DNA from: Candidatus Nitrospira nitrosa
Lineage (GTDB): Bacteria > Nitrospirota > Nitrospiria > Nitrospirales > Nitrospiraceae
Assembly: GCF_001458735.1 (NCBI RefSeq)
Contig: NZ_CZQA01000015.1
Location: 1 to 64,000, forward strand
Direction of reading: 5' to 3'
Length of the DNA stretch: 64,000 bases
Shown here piece after piece: positions 36,476 to 46,072 of this stretch. The notes beneath the pieces are model-generated. The model was not told the origin of the DNA. It was given only the letters and a program-made list of their open reading frames with translations, and did not search any database. Positions within the stretch are counted from its first letter, which is position 1. Every line of letters starts with the position of its first letter. The translations under genes were made by a program, and so were the position numbers.

Positions 36476-36922
36476 CTACTTCTTCCGTAATCCAAAAAAC
36501 GCTCCGGCGACACCCGCACCGGCTGAGGGGAGGTAGCCAACCGCCACTTCTTTCAAACTCTGGGCTTGGCCTTGTGCCCAATTGAGCGTGCGATTCACAT
36601 CGCTCTGAATCAGGTTCCACTCGAGGTGAATCCAACCGGTGGTTTTCAGGATCGCGACGAGTGCCGCCAATGAGAGCGTAATGATCACGGCAATTTTGAG
36701 AGTCTTCCGAAAGGCCCACCCGACTAAGAATCCACCGAGAAAGCTGGCGCCCCCGCGGGCGAGCGCCGGAGACATCATATCGGTGAGCCACGCTCCGAGC
36801 CCCGCCACGGTTGTGGCGCCGGCGGCAAGGAACGGCTTCGCGGCCCATGGCGGGTCGGACAGCAAGGGCCCTAGTGTTTTCGCAAGCAGGCTGCTTTTTG
36901 CCCCAGGAGCTGGATTGCTCAT
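36476..36922 (-). CDS. FUN14-family membrane protein
   Basis: This 148-residue protein has glycine-rich helices of the FUN14 type: GGASFLGGFLVGWAFRKTLK, then IAVIITLSLAALVAIL, and a C-terminal LPSAGAGVAGAFFGLRKK. The bacterial members are of unknown function; eukaryotic FUNDC1 is a mitophagy receptor. It is an inner-membrane protein here. Its start overlaps the stop of the YpfJ-like metallopeptidase gene by four bases (ATGA), so the two are translationally coupled. Confidence 0.78.
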   Translation of the reverse strand: MSNPAPGAKSSLLAKTLGPLLSDPPWAAKPFLAAGATTVAGLGAWLTDMMSPALARGGASFLGGFLVGWAFRKTLKIAVIITLSLAALVAILKTTGWIHLEWNLIQSDVNRTLNWAQGQAQSLKEVAVGYLPSAGAGVAGAFFGLRKK

Positions 36923-37791
36923 AGCCGACTATTCTCAAACGTATTGCAGACCGCTGGGTCGCCGGATTCCAGCCCGCGCTTGAGCCAGGTCATCCGCTGC
37001 TCTGACGAACCGTGGGTCCAGCTTTCCGGTTGAACGTGTCCACGTGACTTCTTTTGCAGGCGGTCGTCGCCGATGGCTGCGGCTGCGCGGAGGCCCTCCT
37101 CGAAATCTCCAGGCTCGATTAAGTTCCGGTTACGTTTGGCGTGATAGCCCCATACACCGGCATAGCAATCGGCCTGCAGTTCCATGCGAACCGACAGGGC
37201 ATTGCCTTCCACTTCAGAAGCCCGTTGCTGGAGGCGGTGGACTTTTTCGGCGACGCCCAGGACATTTTGCACATGGTGACCGACTTCGTGCGCGATCACA
37301 TAGGCCTGGGCGAAGTCACCCGTGGCGCCCAACTGCTGTGCCAGCTGATTGAAGAACGATAGGTCGAGATAAACCCGTCGGTCGTTGGGACAGTAGAACG
37401 GGCCAACTGCCGATGACGTGGTCCCGCAGGCGGATTGCACCGCGCCGGTAAACAGCACCATGCGAGGGTCTTGATATCGTGAACCAAGGAGCTCCCGCCA
37501 GGTCGTTTCCGTGTCGGCGAGGACGACGGACGCAAAGCGCCCCAGTTCATCTTTGGGAGCCCCGACCGCTCCTGATTCAGATGGGGCTGAGGGCGCGATT
37601 GTTTCGGTCACGCTTTGCACACCCGTGAGGAGGTTCAGAACAGTCAGTGGATTGACACCGGTAAAATAGCTGACCGCCAGGGCCAGCACAATAGTCCCGA
37701 TACCAAAGCCGCCTCGTCCGCCGATCCGGGCCGGGCCCATTCCACGGCGATCTTCAATATTGTCGCTTTCGCGTTGGTCGTCGATCCGCAT
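36919..37791 (-). CDS. YpfJ-like neutral zinc metallopeptidase
   Basis: This 290-residue protein has an N-terminal transmembrane segment (about 30-46, IGTIVLALAVSYFTG) and a neutral zinc metallopeptidase domain facing the periplasm. The zinc motif is HEVGHH (168-173). Other family marks are CPNDRRVYLDLSFFNQL and RMELQADCYAGVWGYHA, whose acidic residues include the third ligand. The C-terminal LKRGLESGDPAVCNTF is also typical. GAGGGA precedes the ATG at 37791 (MRIDDQRESDN); the frame stays open further upstream, without homology. It sits 25 bp after a DUF2959 lipoprotein gene on the same strand. Confidence 0.88.
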   Translation of the reverse strand: MRIDDQRESDNIEDRRGMGPARIGGRGGFGIGTIVLALAVSYFTGVNPLTVLNLLTGVQSVTETIAPSAPSESGAVGAPKDELGRFASVVLADTETTWRELLGSRYQDPRMVLFTGAVQSACGTTSSAVGPFYCPNDRRVYLDLSFFNQLAQQLGATGDFAQAYVIAHEVGHHVQNVLGVAEKVHRLQQRASEVEGNALSVRMELQADCYAGVWGYHAKRNRNLIEPGDFEEGLRAAAAIGDDRLQKKSRGHVQPESWTHGSSEQRMTWLKRGLESGDPAVCNTFENSRL

Positions 37792-37816
37792 AACAATTCC
37801 CTCGTGCCTCGCACGA

Positions 37817-38473
37817 TCAGTCCGATTCCTTCTCCATCGTTTGAATGAACTTGTCGGCCTCAGCAATAGAACGGTTCATATCTTTCACCAGCTGATCAAC
37901 CTGCGCGTCCACTTTCACGAGTTCGCCCTTGATGGCGGAGAGTGCCCGCGCATTCAGATTGTGTTTCAGATACAGGACCTGGTCGCGCAGCGGTTTAAGA
38001 ACCGGTTCAATTCGCTGCTCTGCCCGCTTCATGGCGCCCAGCATCTCTCGGTAGCGGCCCTTGGTCTGGGTGAGTTTAGCCTGACTTTTCCGGCGGAGGT
38101 CGGCGCTGGAGTATTGCCCGAGTTCTGTTTCCCATTCGGAAAAGAGCGCATCGGCCACGCTCTCGACGTCGGAGATTTTCTTCCGGACCGCTTCGGCACT
38201 GTCCTCGCTGTTCTCGAGCTCGCCGTTCAGCTTCTTATAGGTGGCTTCCAGGTCGCCACCTTCGTAGGCGACGACTTTTCCGAATTGTTCGAGCGTAGTT
38301 TGTATTTCTTGCTTGGCATCTTCTTGTGCATCTCGCGCTGACTTGACGCGGGTGCTTAGGATATCGCGTTTGGCATAGCCCATCTTCTCCATCGTGGCCA
38401 TATAGGCCTTATCGCAGGAGGCGAGACTCAATGGTAGTAGTGATAATATGGCGGCTAGGAGGAACCTGAACAT
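37817..38473 (-). CDS. DUF2959 coiled-coil lipoprotein
   Basis: This 218-residue protein has a lipoprotein signal with lipobox LASC (Cys20). The mature part is nearly all alpha-helical and charged, with heptad patterns (DAQEDAKQEIQTTLEQF, SDVESVADALFSEWETEL), as in DUF2959 proteins. Role unknown; lipoproteins of this shape are often envelope-associated. GAGAGGTG precedes the ATG at 38473; codons upstream to 38518 are non-homologous. It is the first gene of a minus-strand set with the metallopeptidase and FUN14. Confidence 0.8.
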   Translation of the reverse strand: MFRFLLAAILSLLPLSLASCDKAYMATMEKMGYAKRDILSTRVKSARDAQEDAKQEIQTTLEQFGKVVAYEGGDLEATYKKLNGELENSEDSAEAVRKKISDVESVADALFSEWETELGQYSSADLRRKSQAKLTQTKGRYREMLGAMKRAEQRIEPVLKPLRDQVLYLKHNLNARALSAIKGELVKVDAQVDQLVKDMNRSIAEADKFIQTMEKESD

Positions 38474-38639
38474 CTTCACCTCTCTCCCTTGGGATGGCGT
38501 CAACGAGCGAGCCTGCATGCTGGGTGGCGGCTCGACACTGCATCATAACTGAAGATGTATGGCGAGAAAACCCCTAAGTTGCCGCTCTCACGAAAGCTGG
38601 TACGTGGAAACGGCATCATCTTCGCGCTATAGTGTGCCT

Positions 38640-39194
38640 ATGCGTCTTGCCTCTTTCAAGTCTTTGTGGGTGGCGGCGTTTATTCTTGTTACAGCGTGCT
38701 CTTCGCAACGGGTGGTCCCGGAGTCGCTTGAACCTCTCGTCGACCGAACTGTCAGCTTTCATGAACTCCTGAGTACTCCAGAATCGTACCAGGGGAAGGT
38801 TGTGATTCTCGGTGGGGTGGCCCTCAAGGCAAAGCGTCTGAAGGCGGGGACGCAGATCGAGCTCCTACAGTTACCCCTCGATACAGGCGAAAGGCCAATT
38901 CTTGACCGCCAACAATCACAGGGGCGATTCTTGGCGATTCAACAGGAATTTCTCGATCCTGCCACGATTGTTGAGGGAACAGCCATGACCATTGTCGGAG
39001 AAGTGTCCGTGGCCAAGACCGACTATCTCGATGACGTGGAATACCGGTACCCGGTTGTGATCATAAAACACCTCCATTCCTGGCTGGCTCCGTCGTATAC
39101 CCATACTCACCCACGGCCCAGATTCTCAATTGGGCTTGGGGGCGGGACAGGAGTCGGCCTTGGTGGGGGTGGTGGATTCGCCATTGGATTTTGA
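38640..39194 (+). CDS. slp: Slp-family outer-membrane lipoprotein
   Basis: This 184-residue protein has lipobox LVTAC (Cys16), then an Slp domain: FHELLSTPESYQGKVVILGG, IELLQLPLD, GRFLAIQQEFLDPATI, and TIVGEVSVAKTDYLDDVEYRYPV split over the core. In E. coli Slp is starvation-inducible and lies in the outer membrane. The last 35 residues are Gly-rich (GLGGGTGVGLGGGGG), seen in several Slp homologues of slow-growing bacteria. The ATG at 38640 is chosen for the signal peptide; the frame is open 81 bp further upstream. Confidence 0.82.
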   Translation: MRLASFKSLWVAAFILVTACSSQRVVPESLEPLVDRTVSFHELLSTPESYQGKVVILGGVALKAKRLKAGTQIELLQLPLDTGERPILDRQQSQGRFLAIQQEFLDPATIVEGTAMTIVGEVSVAKTDYLDDVEYRYPVVIIKHLHSWLAPSYTHTHPRPRFSIGLGGGTGVGLGGGGGFAIGF

Positions 39195-39307
39195 GTGAGG
39201 CGTTGAGGAGCCTGGACGGTGGACCGTCTCATTTCCCTACTCCTAACTGATGACTGAATGAAGAGTATCCAGTTTACTTTTTGCCATTCACATTTCACCC
39301 ATCTGAG

Positions 39308-40735
39308 CTAGTAAAAATTATATCGTAGTAGGAAGCTGGCAAGGAGTGCCCCATCATGCCACGTTTCGCTAAAGGCCTTTCCGGGGAAGAAGTACCCCAG
39401 GACGAACTTGGTCTGCAGATGCGGTATGCCTTGATAGCCCACCACAAGGTCCACTTCGCTGCCGATATGCTTGCTGAGTCCCGTCGGGTCCGTGTCAAGG
39501 TCGGATCCACCAATGCGCTTCGAGGCATGATCTTGTAGGTAATAGTGATAGACCAGGTCGAAGGAGGTCTTGGAGAACGGTTTGATTCCCAGGCCACCAG
39601 TAAAGACCATGAGGTTGGTTAGTCTGGGATCCAAGACCTCGCCATAGTATTTAAAGCGTGCAACGCCATTGAGTTTGTCAGAGTTGCCTTGAAACCCAGA
39701 CTGTCGAAACCGCGAATCGACGTGGTCGTTGGGATTGCTGTCTCCTGTCCCATAGGCGTATCCGATGGTGATGGACGGCTCCCAGGCCCTCTCGAATACC
39801 TGGGTGAGTCCGACGTCGATCGCCTCACCTCGAATGCGCTGGCCTCCATCTGAGCCACGGACCGCGGCAGTTTGCAGCCAGTATTTTAGGTTGTCGAAAA
39901 GCCGCCCACCCGATTGGAGACCGAACGTGATCGGTTGGGCCGTCCCGAGCCGTTGCTGATCCTGATAGAGTGCAAAGAGTCCGATATGGTTTTTTTTGCC
40001 GAATTTATAGTCGGCATACGCGTAATAATTGATGAACCCTTCCTCGTCCTCTTCCGCCTCCCGCCTCAGGAGATTCCGCTGAACGAGGTTCAGTTGGCTG
40101 ACTGAGAGCTCTACCGAAAATTGTTCATACTGGTAGCCCAGCCTGATCGCGTCCATGTTTTCATTGAACAGCCAACGCCGGGAGTCGATGAAGCGTTGTC
40201 GTCCGACTTGGAGTCGTGCGCCAGGGACCACGTTTTTCACGGTGAGAAAGGCAAGATTCATGTTCAACTCGGTGGTCTGTGACTTCTCCTCGATCTCCTC
40301 GACGGCAAGCGGTATTTCGAGCACTGGATTCACGTAGAGCTGCAGATATTGATTGGGCTCATATGCGAACGCGGGAGCGAAGATCGGCGTCAAGGTGGTA
40401 TCGGCTTTGCCCAAGGTCGACGAGAGGTCATAGTGACGATTGGTCTCTCCTTCGAGCGAGGTATAGCCGCCGACGAACAAATTGGGACCGATGGGGATCG
40501 TGGCTCGTGGTGGGGCGTTCGGGTCAAACGGCTCGATCGTTGAACCGGTCGCTTGACCGTTCGTGGCGCTGTAGGTTGGGAGGATCGGACCATTCGTTGC
40601 GGGAGGCTGGTTCGATGGCACAGTTGATGGATTTGTCGGTTCTTCGGTGGGTTTCGTTTCGGCATGCACCATGTTGGTGAACCCGAGGGTCAACGCTGCC
40701 GCCAGTAGAGTGAGTCGAGCTACAGAGATATGATT
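39308..40735 (-). CDS. AlgE-like outer-membrane porin
   Basis: This 475-residue protein has a signal peptide ending MVHA, a Pro/Thr-rich linker, and a beta-barrel of alternating aromatic strands ending RYNFY with a terminal aromatic. FLTVKNVVPGARLQVGRQRF, RWLFNENMDAIRLGYQYEQF and the C-terminal YHYYLQDHASKRIGG are of the alginate-export (AlgE) family. It would provide the outer-membrane exit for the glycan made by the genes upstream. The ABC exporter gene ends 70 bp before. An ATG at 40786 would add 17 residues before the signal; both starts remain possible. Substrate identity is inference. Confidence 0.82.
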   Translation of the reverse strand, partial: NHISVARLTLLAAALTLGFTNMVHAETKPTEEPTNPSTVPSNQPPATNGPILPTYSATNGQATGSTIEPFDPNAPPRATIPIGPNLFVGGYTSLEGETNRHYDLSSTLGKADTTLTPIFAPAFAYEPNQYLQLYVNPVLEIPLAVEEIEEKSQTTELNMNLAFLTVKNVVPGARLQVGRQRFIDSRRWLFNENMDAIRLGYQYEQFSVELSVSQLNLVQRNLLRREAEEDEEGFINYYAYADYKFGKKNHIGLFALYQDQQRLGTAQPITFGLQSGGRLFDNLKYWLQTAAVRGSDGGQRIRGEAIDVGLTQVFERAWEPSITIGYAYGTGDSNPNDHVDSRFRQSGFQGNSDKLNGVARFKYYGEVLDPRLTNLMVFTGGLGIKPFSKTSFDLVYHYYLQDHASKRIGGSDLDTDPTGLSKHIGSEVDLVVGYQGIPHLQTKFVLGYFFPGKAFSETWHDGALLASFLLRYNFY

Positions 40736-40805
40736 CATGTCTGTTGGACGCAATGCACGCGTCGGCGTGACCTTGTTCGTGCCCATTAAAGAGAAATATG
40801 TTGAG

Positions 40806-42638
40806 CTAGGTCAGATTGTGGGATGCAGGACGAACCAGATCATCCGACTGTTGCGCGTAGAGGTTTGCATAGAGCCCTTGGCGGTTTAGCAATTCCAGGT
40901 GTGTCCCTTGTTCGACGAGGCGGCTTTGCTCTAAAACAAAGATGCGATCGAACAGGTCCATCCCAACCAAGTGATGGGTAATGACGATCGTAGTCCGATC
41001 AGCTTGGATCCGTGCGATGGCTTCACGTACATAGGTGGCTGATCGGTGGTCCAGTGAGGCGGTGGGTTCATCAAGCATCAGAATCGATGGCTGCTTGACG
41101 AGTGCGCGTGCGAGGCAAATCCGTTGCCGTTGTCCACCTGACAAGGTGCTTCCCCGTTCCCCAATGACTGTCTCGTACCCATCGGGGAGGTCCATGATGA
41201 ACTCATGGGCATTCGCCTCCCGGGCTGCCTCGATAAGCTGCTCCTGAGTTGCCTGTTCGATGCCGTAGGCGATGTTGTCTGCGATACTGGCTCGGAACAG
41301 AAGTGTCTCTTGCGGCACCATGCCGATCGAATGGCGGAGTGACTCGCGCTCATAGTCGGCAAGACTCCTGCCGTCGAGGAAGATCGTTCCCTGAGATGGC
41401 TGATAGAGGCGGAGCAGCAGGCTGAGTACGGTCGATTTGCCGGCTCCAGACGGACCGACCAACGCGATACGCTCGCCAGGCGCAATCTGGAGGGAGAGGT
41501 CATGCAACACCGGGCACCCTTCAAGGTAACTGAATGAGACGTGCTCCAAACGAATAGCTCCCTGTAGCCGATCGGCCTTGACGGCATCCGGGCGGTCTTG
41601 AATGTCCGGTTCGTTGCCGAGCAAATCAGCGATGCGTTGGGCGCTGACCATCGCCTGGGAAAATTGGGATGAGAGCTTGGACATGTCCTTGATCGGACCA
41701 TAAATATTCTTCATGTAGCTGACGAAGACCAGCAGGTCGCCCGGAGTCATGCGTGCCTTCAGGACTTGCCAGGCCCCCAAAAAGATGGTGGCGGCAGTAC
41801 TGATTGCGCCAATGATCGATACCACCCGCGCCACTGCGGCAGTTGTTCTGGCCGTACGAAGCCCGGTGTGAAGGTGTTTGGTACTTTCCTGGTTGAACCG
41901 GTCTTGCTCTACTCGTTCTCGTCCGAAGGTCTGCACGACCGAAATGGACGACAGCCATTCATTCAGCCGGGAGGTCATGTGACTGTCCCGTTCCCGCTGA
42001 TCACGCGTGGTCGCAAGGATTTTTCGATTTAGGATGAAGAGTGCCGTGACGAGGATCGGCATCGTAGCCAGGATGATCAGGCTCAGTTCCCAATTGACGG
42101 TGAACATAACCACGAACATGCCGATGAACGTGAGCGTGTGACCGGACACGGCCAATGGAATGTCCGTGAAGGCGTTCTTCAACGTCTGGGTATCGCCCGC
42201 GAGCTTCGTCAAGAGTTCACCAGAACGGGTCTGCGAGTGGAAGGACAACGAAAGCCCTTGGACGTGAGCGAAGAGGTGTTGCCGGATCGTAAAGACCAAG
42301 CGATGGCCGATCTTGCTCGTCACAAATGATTGGGCATACGACAAGGCACCGTTCAGGGCGGCGATGACGGCAAGCGATGCGGCTAGACCGCTCAGCACGG
42401 CCAATGGCCATGACTGTATGAGCGGATCGAGGAAGGTCAATGACGGCGGCAAGGGCTTTTGCAGGAGGATGTAATCGAAAATAAGTTTGAGCGGCCAGGG
42501 CGCCACGAGCTGCATGACGGTGACACCCAGTAGACAGCCGGCGGCCAGAGCCAGATGGCGTTTGGCGGAGCGTAAGTGCGAGACGATGATAGATCGGAAG
42601 CGAGCATGGCCCCGATGAGCGATCTCCGTCTGTTTCAT
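40806..42638 (-). CDS. MsbA-like ABC exporter (permease-ATPase)
   Basis: This 610-residue half-transporter has six membrane helices (about 25-310) and an ATPase domain (about 345-590): Walker A GPSGAGKST, Q-loop MVPQETLLF, signature LSGGQRQRICLARAL, Walker B ILMLDEPTASLD and H-loop THH. It probably works as a homodimer flipping a lipid-linked glycan or glycolipid across the inner membrane. It overlaps the preceding glycosyltransferase/deacetylase gene by four bases, which ties it to that pathway. MsbA-type lipid export in general is an alternative. Confidence 0.92.
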   Translation of the reverse strand: MKQTEIAHRGHARFRSIIVSHLRSAKRHLALAAGCLLGVTVMQLVAPWPLKLIFDYILLQKPLPPSLTFLDPLIQSWPLAVLSGLAASLAVIAALNGALSYAQSFVTSKIGHRLVFTIRQHLFAHVQGLSLSFHSQTRSGELLTKLAGDTQTLKNAFTDIPLAVSGHTLTFIGMFVVMFTVNWELSLIILATMPILVTALFILNRKILATTRDQRERDSHMTSRLNEWLSSISVVQTFGRERVEQDRFNQESTKHLHTGLRTARTTAAVARVVSIIGAISTAATIFLGAWQVLKARMTPGDLLVFVSYMKNIYGPIKDMSKLSSQFSQAMVSAQRIADLLGNEPDIQDRPDAVKADRLQGAIRLEHVSFSYLEGCPVLHDLSLQIAPGERIALVGPSGAGKSTVLSLLLRLYQPSQGTIFLDGRSLADYERESLRHSIGMVPQETLLFRASIADNIAYGIEQATQEQLIEAAREANAHEFIMDLPDGYETVIGERGSTLSGGQRQRICLARALVKQPSILMLDEPTASLDHRSATYVREAIARIQADRTTIVITHHLVGMDLFDRIFVLEQSRLVEQGTHLELLNRQGLYANLYAQQSDDLVRPASHNLT

Positions 42639-44674
42639 TGTGGCACCATCTGTGACTCTCGTGTGAGCGGCAGCAAGGTTCGAAAGGTATGGAGTCGCAC
42701 CGCTGCGGATCGCGTAAGCTCAGCGAGGAGCTGGTCGAGAAAGAGGAAGGCCTCGCGCTCCATCACCTTGTGGTGGAGCAGTAGTCCCACGATCGGCAGC
42801 ATGTCCATCTGCGACATCAGGACCTGAACAATCTCATGCGGAGCCTTCATGTGGGCTCCGTGTTTCCAGGTGTAGAGATCCAGCGTTGTGGAGATCTCGG
42901 AGAACCTGTACCCAGTGATGCCGTCCTTCCCACGATCTTTGGACAAGACCTGAAAGCCGAGTTCATCAAGGACTTGATAGGTGTCTGTGGTACAGCGATT
43001 CCACGGGGGGGTGAAGGCTGGGAAAAACAAGTCCTCAAACGTGGATTCAAGAATCGCTTTCCCCTGCGCGATGTCGTTCAGTTGTTGCGTAAACGAACGG
43101 GAAGGGCCGAACTCACATTTTCTCCCCTCCATTTCATGATTTGAATGTTTCCAGCCATGTTGGTCCAGGCTTAACAACGCACGGTCGGCTCGAAGGACAT
43201 TCTTAAGAGTGGCCGTACAGGCCGGTGTGAGCCGACCGGGGACGATTTCTAGATTCATCGGCACGCCTCTGGCCAACGCGAGGTCGAGCAGATGCTTCAG
43301 CGATTCCTCGTCTTCATCGACATCGTCATCTCGAAGAAAGAGATGGAGCTCTCGACCTTCGGTCTCTTTTTCGTCCAGAAACCGTCTCAGTGCGGTGTGC
43401 CATTGCCCAGGTTGAGGCATGGAGACCGATCCCCACGCTGAGCGAGTGGTCCGATTGTCCGGCTGTTGAGCGAGCCGTTCAATCGACAGAGCCGTTTCTC
43501 GTCCACCGTTAGTATTGATGGAATGTGGAGTACGAGCGTGCGAACCACGCAGAGAGGCGAGGATCTTTTCTGCGAGATGTTCAGGGGCGAGGTCGGCGGG
43601 CCGTAGCAGGGTGAGGAGCCCACGTTGTTCCAGCTTCTGTGCTCGAATGGTTTGCTCGTCATTCTTGTGTCCAGTGAAGGGCCACACTAGTGCGCGTGTG
43701 CCGGTATTCAACAGATTCATGCAGGTGTTGTAGCCGGCCATTGAGATGGAGAGGGCGGCCTGACGCATGAGGAATTCAAACGATGAGGTGAAACGACAAA
43801 CGTGGATATGTGAGTGCTGAGCTGCAAGATCATGGAGCTCCACGTACTGTTGCTCGGGCATATAGGGACCTGTGAACACGAGCATCCGATGGGTGAGTTT
43901 CTGAATCAGTAACGCGGAGGCACGTATGCTACCGTCGAGCAGTTCGTAGCCCACGCGTCCTCCACCGACGCTGGCGAGGACCAGAGGCACACCAGGAGGA
44001 ATTGAGTCGCCTCCCGGGGTCTGACAACTCGTTACTACATCGGAGTCTTGGGTCACAAAACCCGTGTACTGAATCTCACAGTGGAGATCTTGGCAGCGTG
44101 AAAAAGTCTCGTCCAAGGTCTGGAACGTCGGATCCGAATGGATCAGGAGCACGTTGAAGTATCGATTCATGAGGCTGACCACCCAATCCTCGTGGCGAGT
44201 CTGATCCGGCTTGGTGACCAGGATGTCCCGCAGGCTACAGACGACTTGCGTTGAGGGAGCGGCAAGCCGGATATGGGCCAGCAACGGCAGGAGTTCAAAC
44301 GCAAACCGCTTTCTCCCAAATGGGAACAGCTCGATGACCACGACGTCGGGATGAAAATGATCGAAGAGCCCAAACAATACTTTCTTTCTGGCGAGTTGAA
44401 CCTGTTCAAGCGTGCTGTTGTCGCTGTGGATGTTCAGCCCTTGGAATTCACTGTCAGAGCTGATCGGCGGCAGGTTGACGACGGTGACCCACGGTGGAAC
44501 CTCCACGCCGGAAAGCGATTCCCCTCCGTTGACGAACACAACGGTGCAATGCTTCAGCGCTCGTGCGATAGCCATGCTTCGGATGAGATGGCCCATTCCC
44601 AGGACATGTTGGCAATAGATGAGGATGCGTGGTTTCTCCGTGTCATCCGTTTTGTATGTGGGCTCGTCTTTCAT
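42635..44674 (-). CDS. Glycosyltransferase fused to deacetylase-like domain
   Basis: The protein has 679 residues. Residues 1-390 are a GT-B enzyme of the MurG/GT28-like type: ILIYCQHVLGMGHLIRS at the N terminus, LVLASVGGGRVGYELLD at the domain junction, SISMAGYNTCMNLL and WPFTGHKNDEQTIRA at the donor site. Residues about 435-670 resemble a polysaccharide deacetylase: LFLRDDDVDEDEE supplies a metal-binding Asp, and QHGWKHSNHE offers the His pair, followed by FPAFTPPWNRC. The ATG at 44674 overlaps the preceding kinase stop as ATGA; the upstream open frame is inside that gene. The fusion suggests the newly added sugar is deacetylated at once. Confidence 0.85.
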   Translation of the reverse strand: MKDEPTYKTDDTEKPRILIYCQHVLGMGHLIRSMAIARALKHCTVVFVNGGESLSGVEVPPWVTVVNLPPISSDSEFQGLNIHSDNSTLEQVQLARKKVLFGLFDHFHPDVVVIELFPFGRKRFAFELLPLLAHIRLAAPSTQVVCSLRDILVTKPDQTRHEDWVVSLMNRYFNVLLIHSDPTFQTLDETFSRCQDLHCEIQYTGFVTQDSDVVTSCQTPGGDSIPPGVPLVLASVGGGRVGYELLDGSIRASALLIQKLTHRMLVFTGPYMPEQQYVELHDLAAQHSHIHVCRFTSSFEFLMRQAALSISMAGYNTCMNLLNTGTRALVWPFTGHKNDEQTIRAQKLEQRGLLTLLRPADLAPEHLAEKILASLRGSHARTPHSINTNGGRETALSIERLAQQPDNRTTRSAWGSVSMPQPGQWHTALRRFLDEKETEGRELHLFLRDDDVDEDEESLKHLLDLALARGVPMNLEIVPGRLTPACTATLKNVLRADRALLSLDQHGWKHSNHEMEGRKCEFGPSRSFTQQLNDIAQGKAILESTFEDLFFPAFTPPWNRCTTDTYQVLDELGFQVLSKDRGKDGITGYRFSEISTTLDLYTWKHGAHMKAPHEIVQVLMSQMDMLPIVGLLLHHKVMEREAFLFLDQLLAELTRSAAVRLHTFRTLLPLTRESQMVPQ

Positions 44675-46068
44675 AGACTGAATCCTCTCTCGGCCAACTG
44701 AAGTATCCGCTCGACTGTGTCCTCGAAGCCTGGCGCGAATCGCAGGTAATGTCGGTAGGCCTTGTTGATAAACTGGAGACGGGCATGCCAGGCCAAGCGG
44801 TCGATCGGGACACTCCATGTCACCTGTTGTCGATAAGCGTAATAGAGTTCCGCAGTGATCAGGCGCATGAGTTGTTTGTCGATGTTTCGGAAATGCAGGT
44901 CGACCATGAAATTGGCAAGATCTTGTACCGGGTCTCCGATGATGAGCTCGTCGAGATCGCAAAAGATGATTTGCTCCTGTCTGGCGAGCAGTTGTTCAAT
45001 ATGAAAGTCCCAGTGGATGGGGCAAAACGGGATCGCCGAGGGCTGCGGTGCGATCCGTTCAAGTTCAGCACCTAAGGCGTGCAATCTTCTGGAGAGGAGG
45101 GGAATGGCATCCGAAAGCTTCCCGAGTTTCTTCTGGATCTCTGCAATGTGGTCCGCCGGCGAGTGTGTCAGTAAGCCGGCGGCATCACTTGTGTGCAACG
45201 ATGCTAACCCTTTCGAGATCGTCCTGCTGTACTGCTCGTAGTTGGATGAGTTGAGGATCTGAAGCAGCGGTGTACCGAGGACTCCAAGTTGCCAGACGGT
45301 GTGGGTCTGTTCTGAATATCCCAGAGGGCGCGCCACAGCCATCGCATCCGGGTTGGCGAGAGACCGGTTCCAGAAGTAGTCCAAGCGTTGATTGAGGGAG
45401 CGCCCGTCCCCATTGTGGAAAGTTTTGCCGAACAGTTGGTAGGTACGGTCTTGGATCGGATCATGGAGATCATACCGGTTGGTGCACCGAATTTCTGGAC
45501 GATAGTTGACGACATGGCTTTCTAAGACCCGCGGTGTCCTACTCATGCCGATCTGGACCAGGCCTTCTGCCGGGAGGTGCCGTTTGACTGCCGTCAGATC
45601 GATAAGTTGACGCAAGTGAGGAAGGGCCGGGTCGTGGGGGAATCTCCAGATAATGGCATCGTATTCTGGGACATGGATCACGGCTTGGTCACATTCTGAA
45701 TCGGCAGATCTGTGAGTGAGGCAACGAAAGGTTTCAGCACTCCGTCCGTCAAGAAAGGCTTTGAGATAAATGAAACGTTGAGAACGTTGATTCGTTAAAG
45801 GGGCACTTGTGGTGAGTTGGTAACAAGCTGACAATGTGGATTTGATCTTGCTCGAAGACTTCACGAAGGTCTTTAGTCGCGCATCCTGAATCGTACAGGT
45901 GCTGGTTTCATGAGAATGCTGCGACAGCTCAGGCAGGCAAGACAGAAGGATCTTGGACGCGGTCGCCGGACTGGTGAACCGGTGAAATGCTCGATACATC
46001 GTTCCCCAATCGACGTCGCCCATGAGCGTATCAGCGGCTTCTGTTCTGATGGCGTGAGTACGTGCCAT
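44671..46068 (-). CDS. APH-like kinase, first of two
   Basis: This 465-residue protein belongs to the aminoglycoside/choline kinase fold. The catalytic loop is CPIHWDFHIEQLL, a variant of HxDxHxxN in which the Asn is Gln. The metal-binding site is FCDLDELIIGDPVQDLANF. An N-terminal region (1-230) is poorly conserved. It would phosphorylate a small molecule, sugar or lipid rather than aminoglycosides, since it lies between glycan genes. The ATG at 46068 follows the phosphatase stop by four bases. The Asn-to-Gln change may reduce or alter activity. Confidence 0.8.
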   Translation of the reverse strand: MARTHAIRTEAADTLMGDVDWGTMYRAFHRFTSPATASKILLSCLPELSQHSHETSTCTIQDARLKTFVKSSSKIKSTLSACYQLTTSAPLTNQRSQRFIYLKAFLDGRSAETFRCLTHRSADSECDQAVIHVPEYDAIIWRFPHDPALPHLRQLIDLTAVKRHLPAEGLVQIGMSRTPRVLESHVVNYRPEIRCTNRYDLHDPIQDRTYQLFGKTFHNGDGRSLNQRLDYFWNRSLANPDAMAVARPLGYSEQTHTVWQLGVLGTPLLQILNSSNYEQYSRTISKGLASLHTSDAAGLLTHSPADHIAEIQKKLGKLSDAIPLLSRRLHALGAELERIAPQPSAIPFCPIHWDFHIEQLLARQEQIIFCDLDELIIGDPVQDLANFMVDLHFRNIDKQLMRLITAELYYAYRQQVTWSVPIDRLAWHARLQFINKAYRHYLRFAPGFEDTVERILQLAERGFSL

Positions 46069-46072
46069 GTCC

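Noticed and set aside
36414-36938. Minus-strand frame overlapping FUN14
   Set aside because: It is out of frame with the well-supported FUN14 gene and has low-complexity, Arg-rich composition typical of a shadow frame.
40279-40680. Plus-strand Arg/Ser-rich frame inside the AlgE-like gene
   Set aside because: Antisense shadow of the porin gene, without RBS or family similarity.
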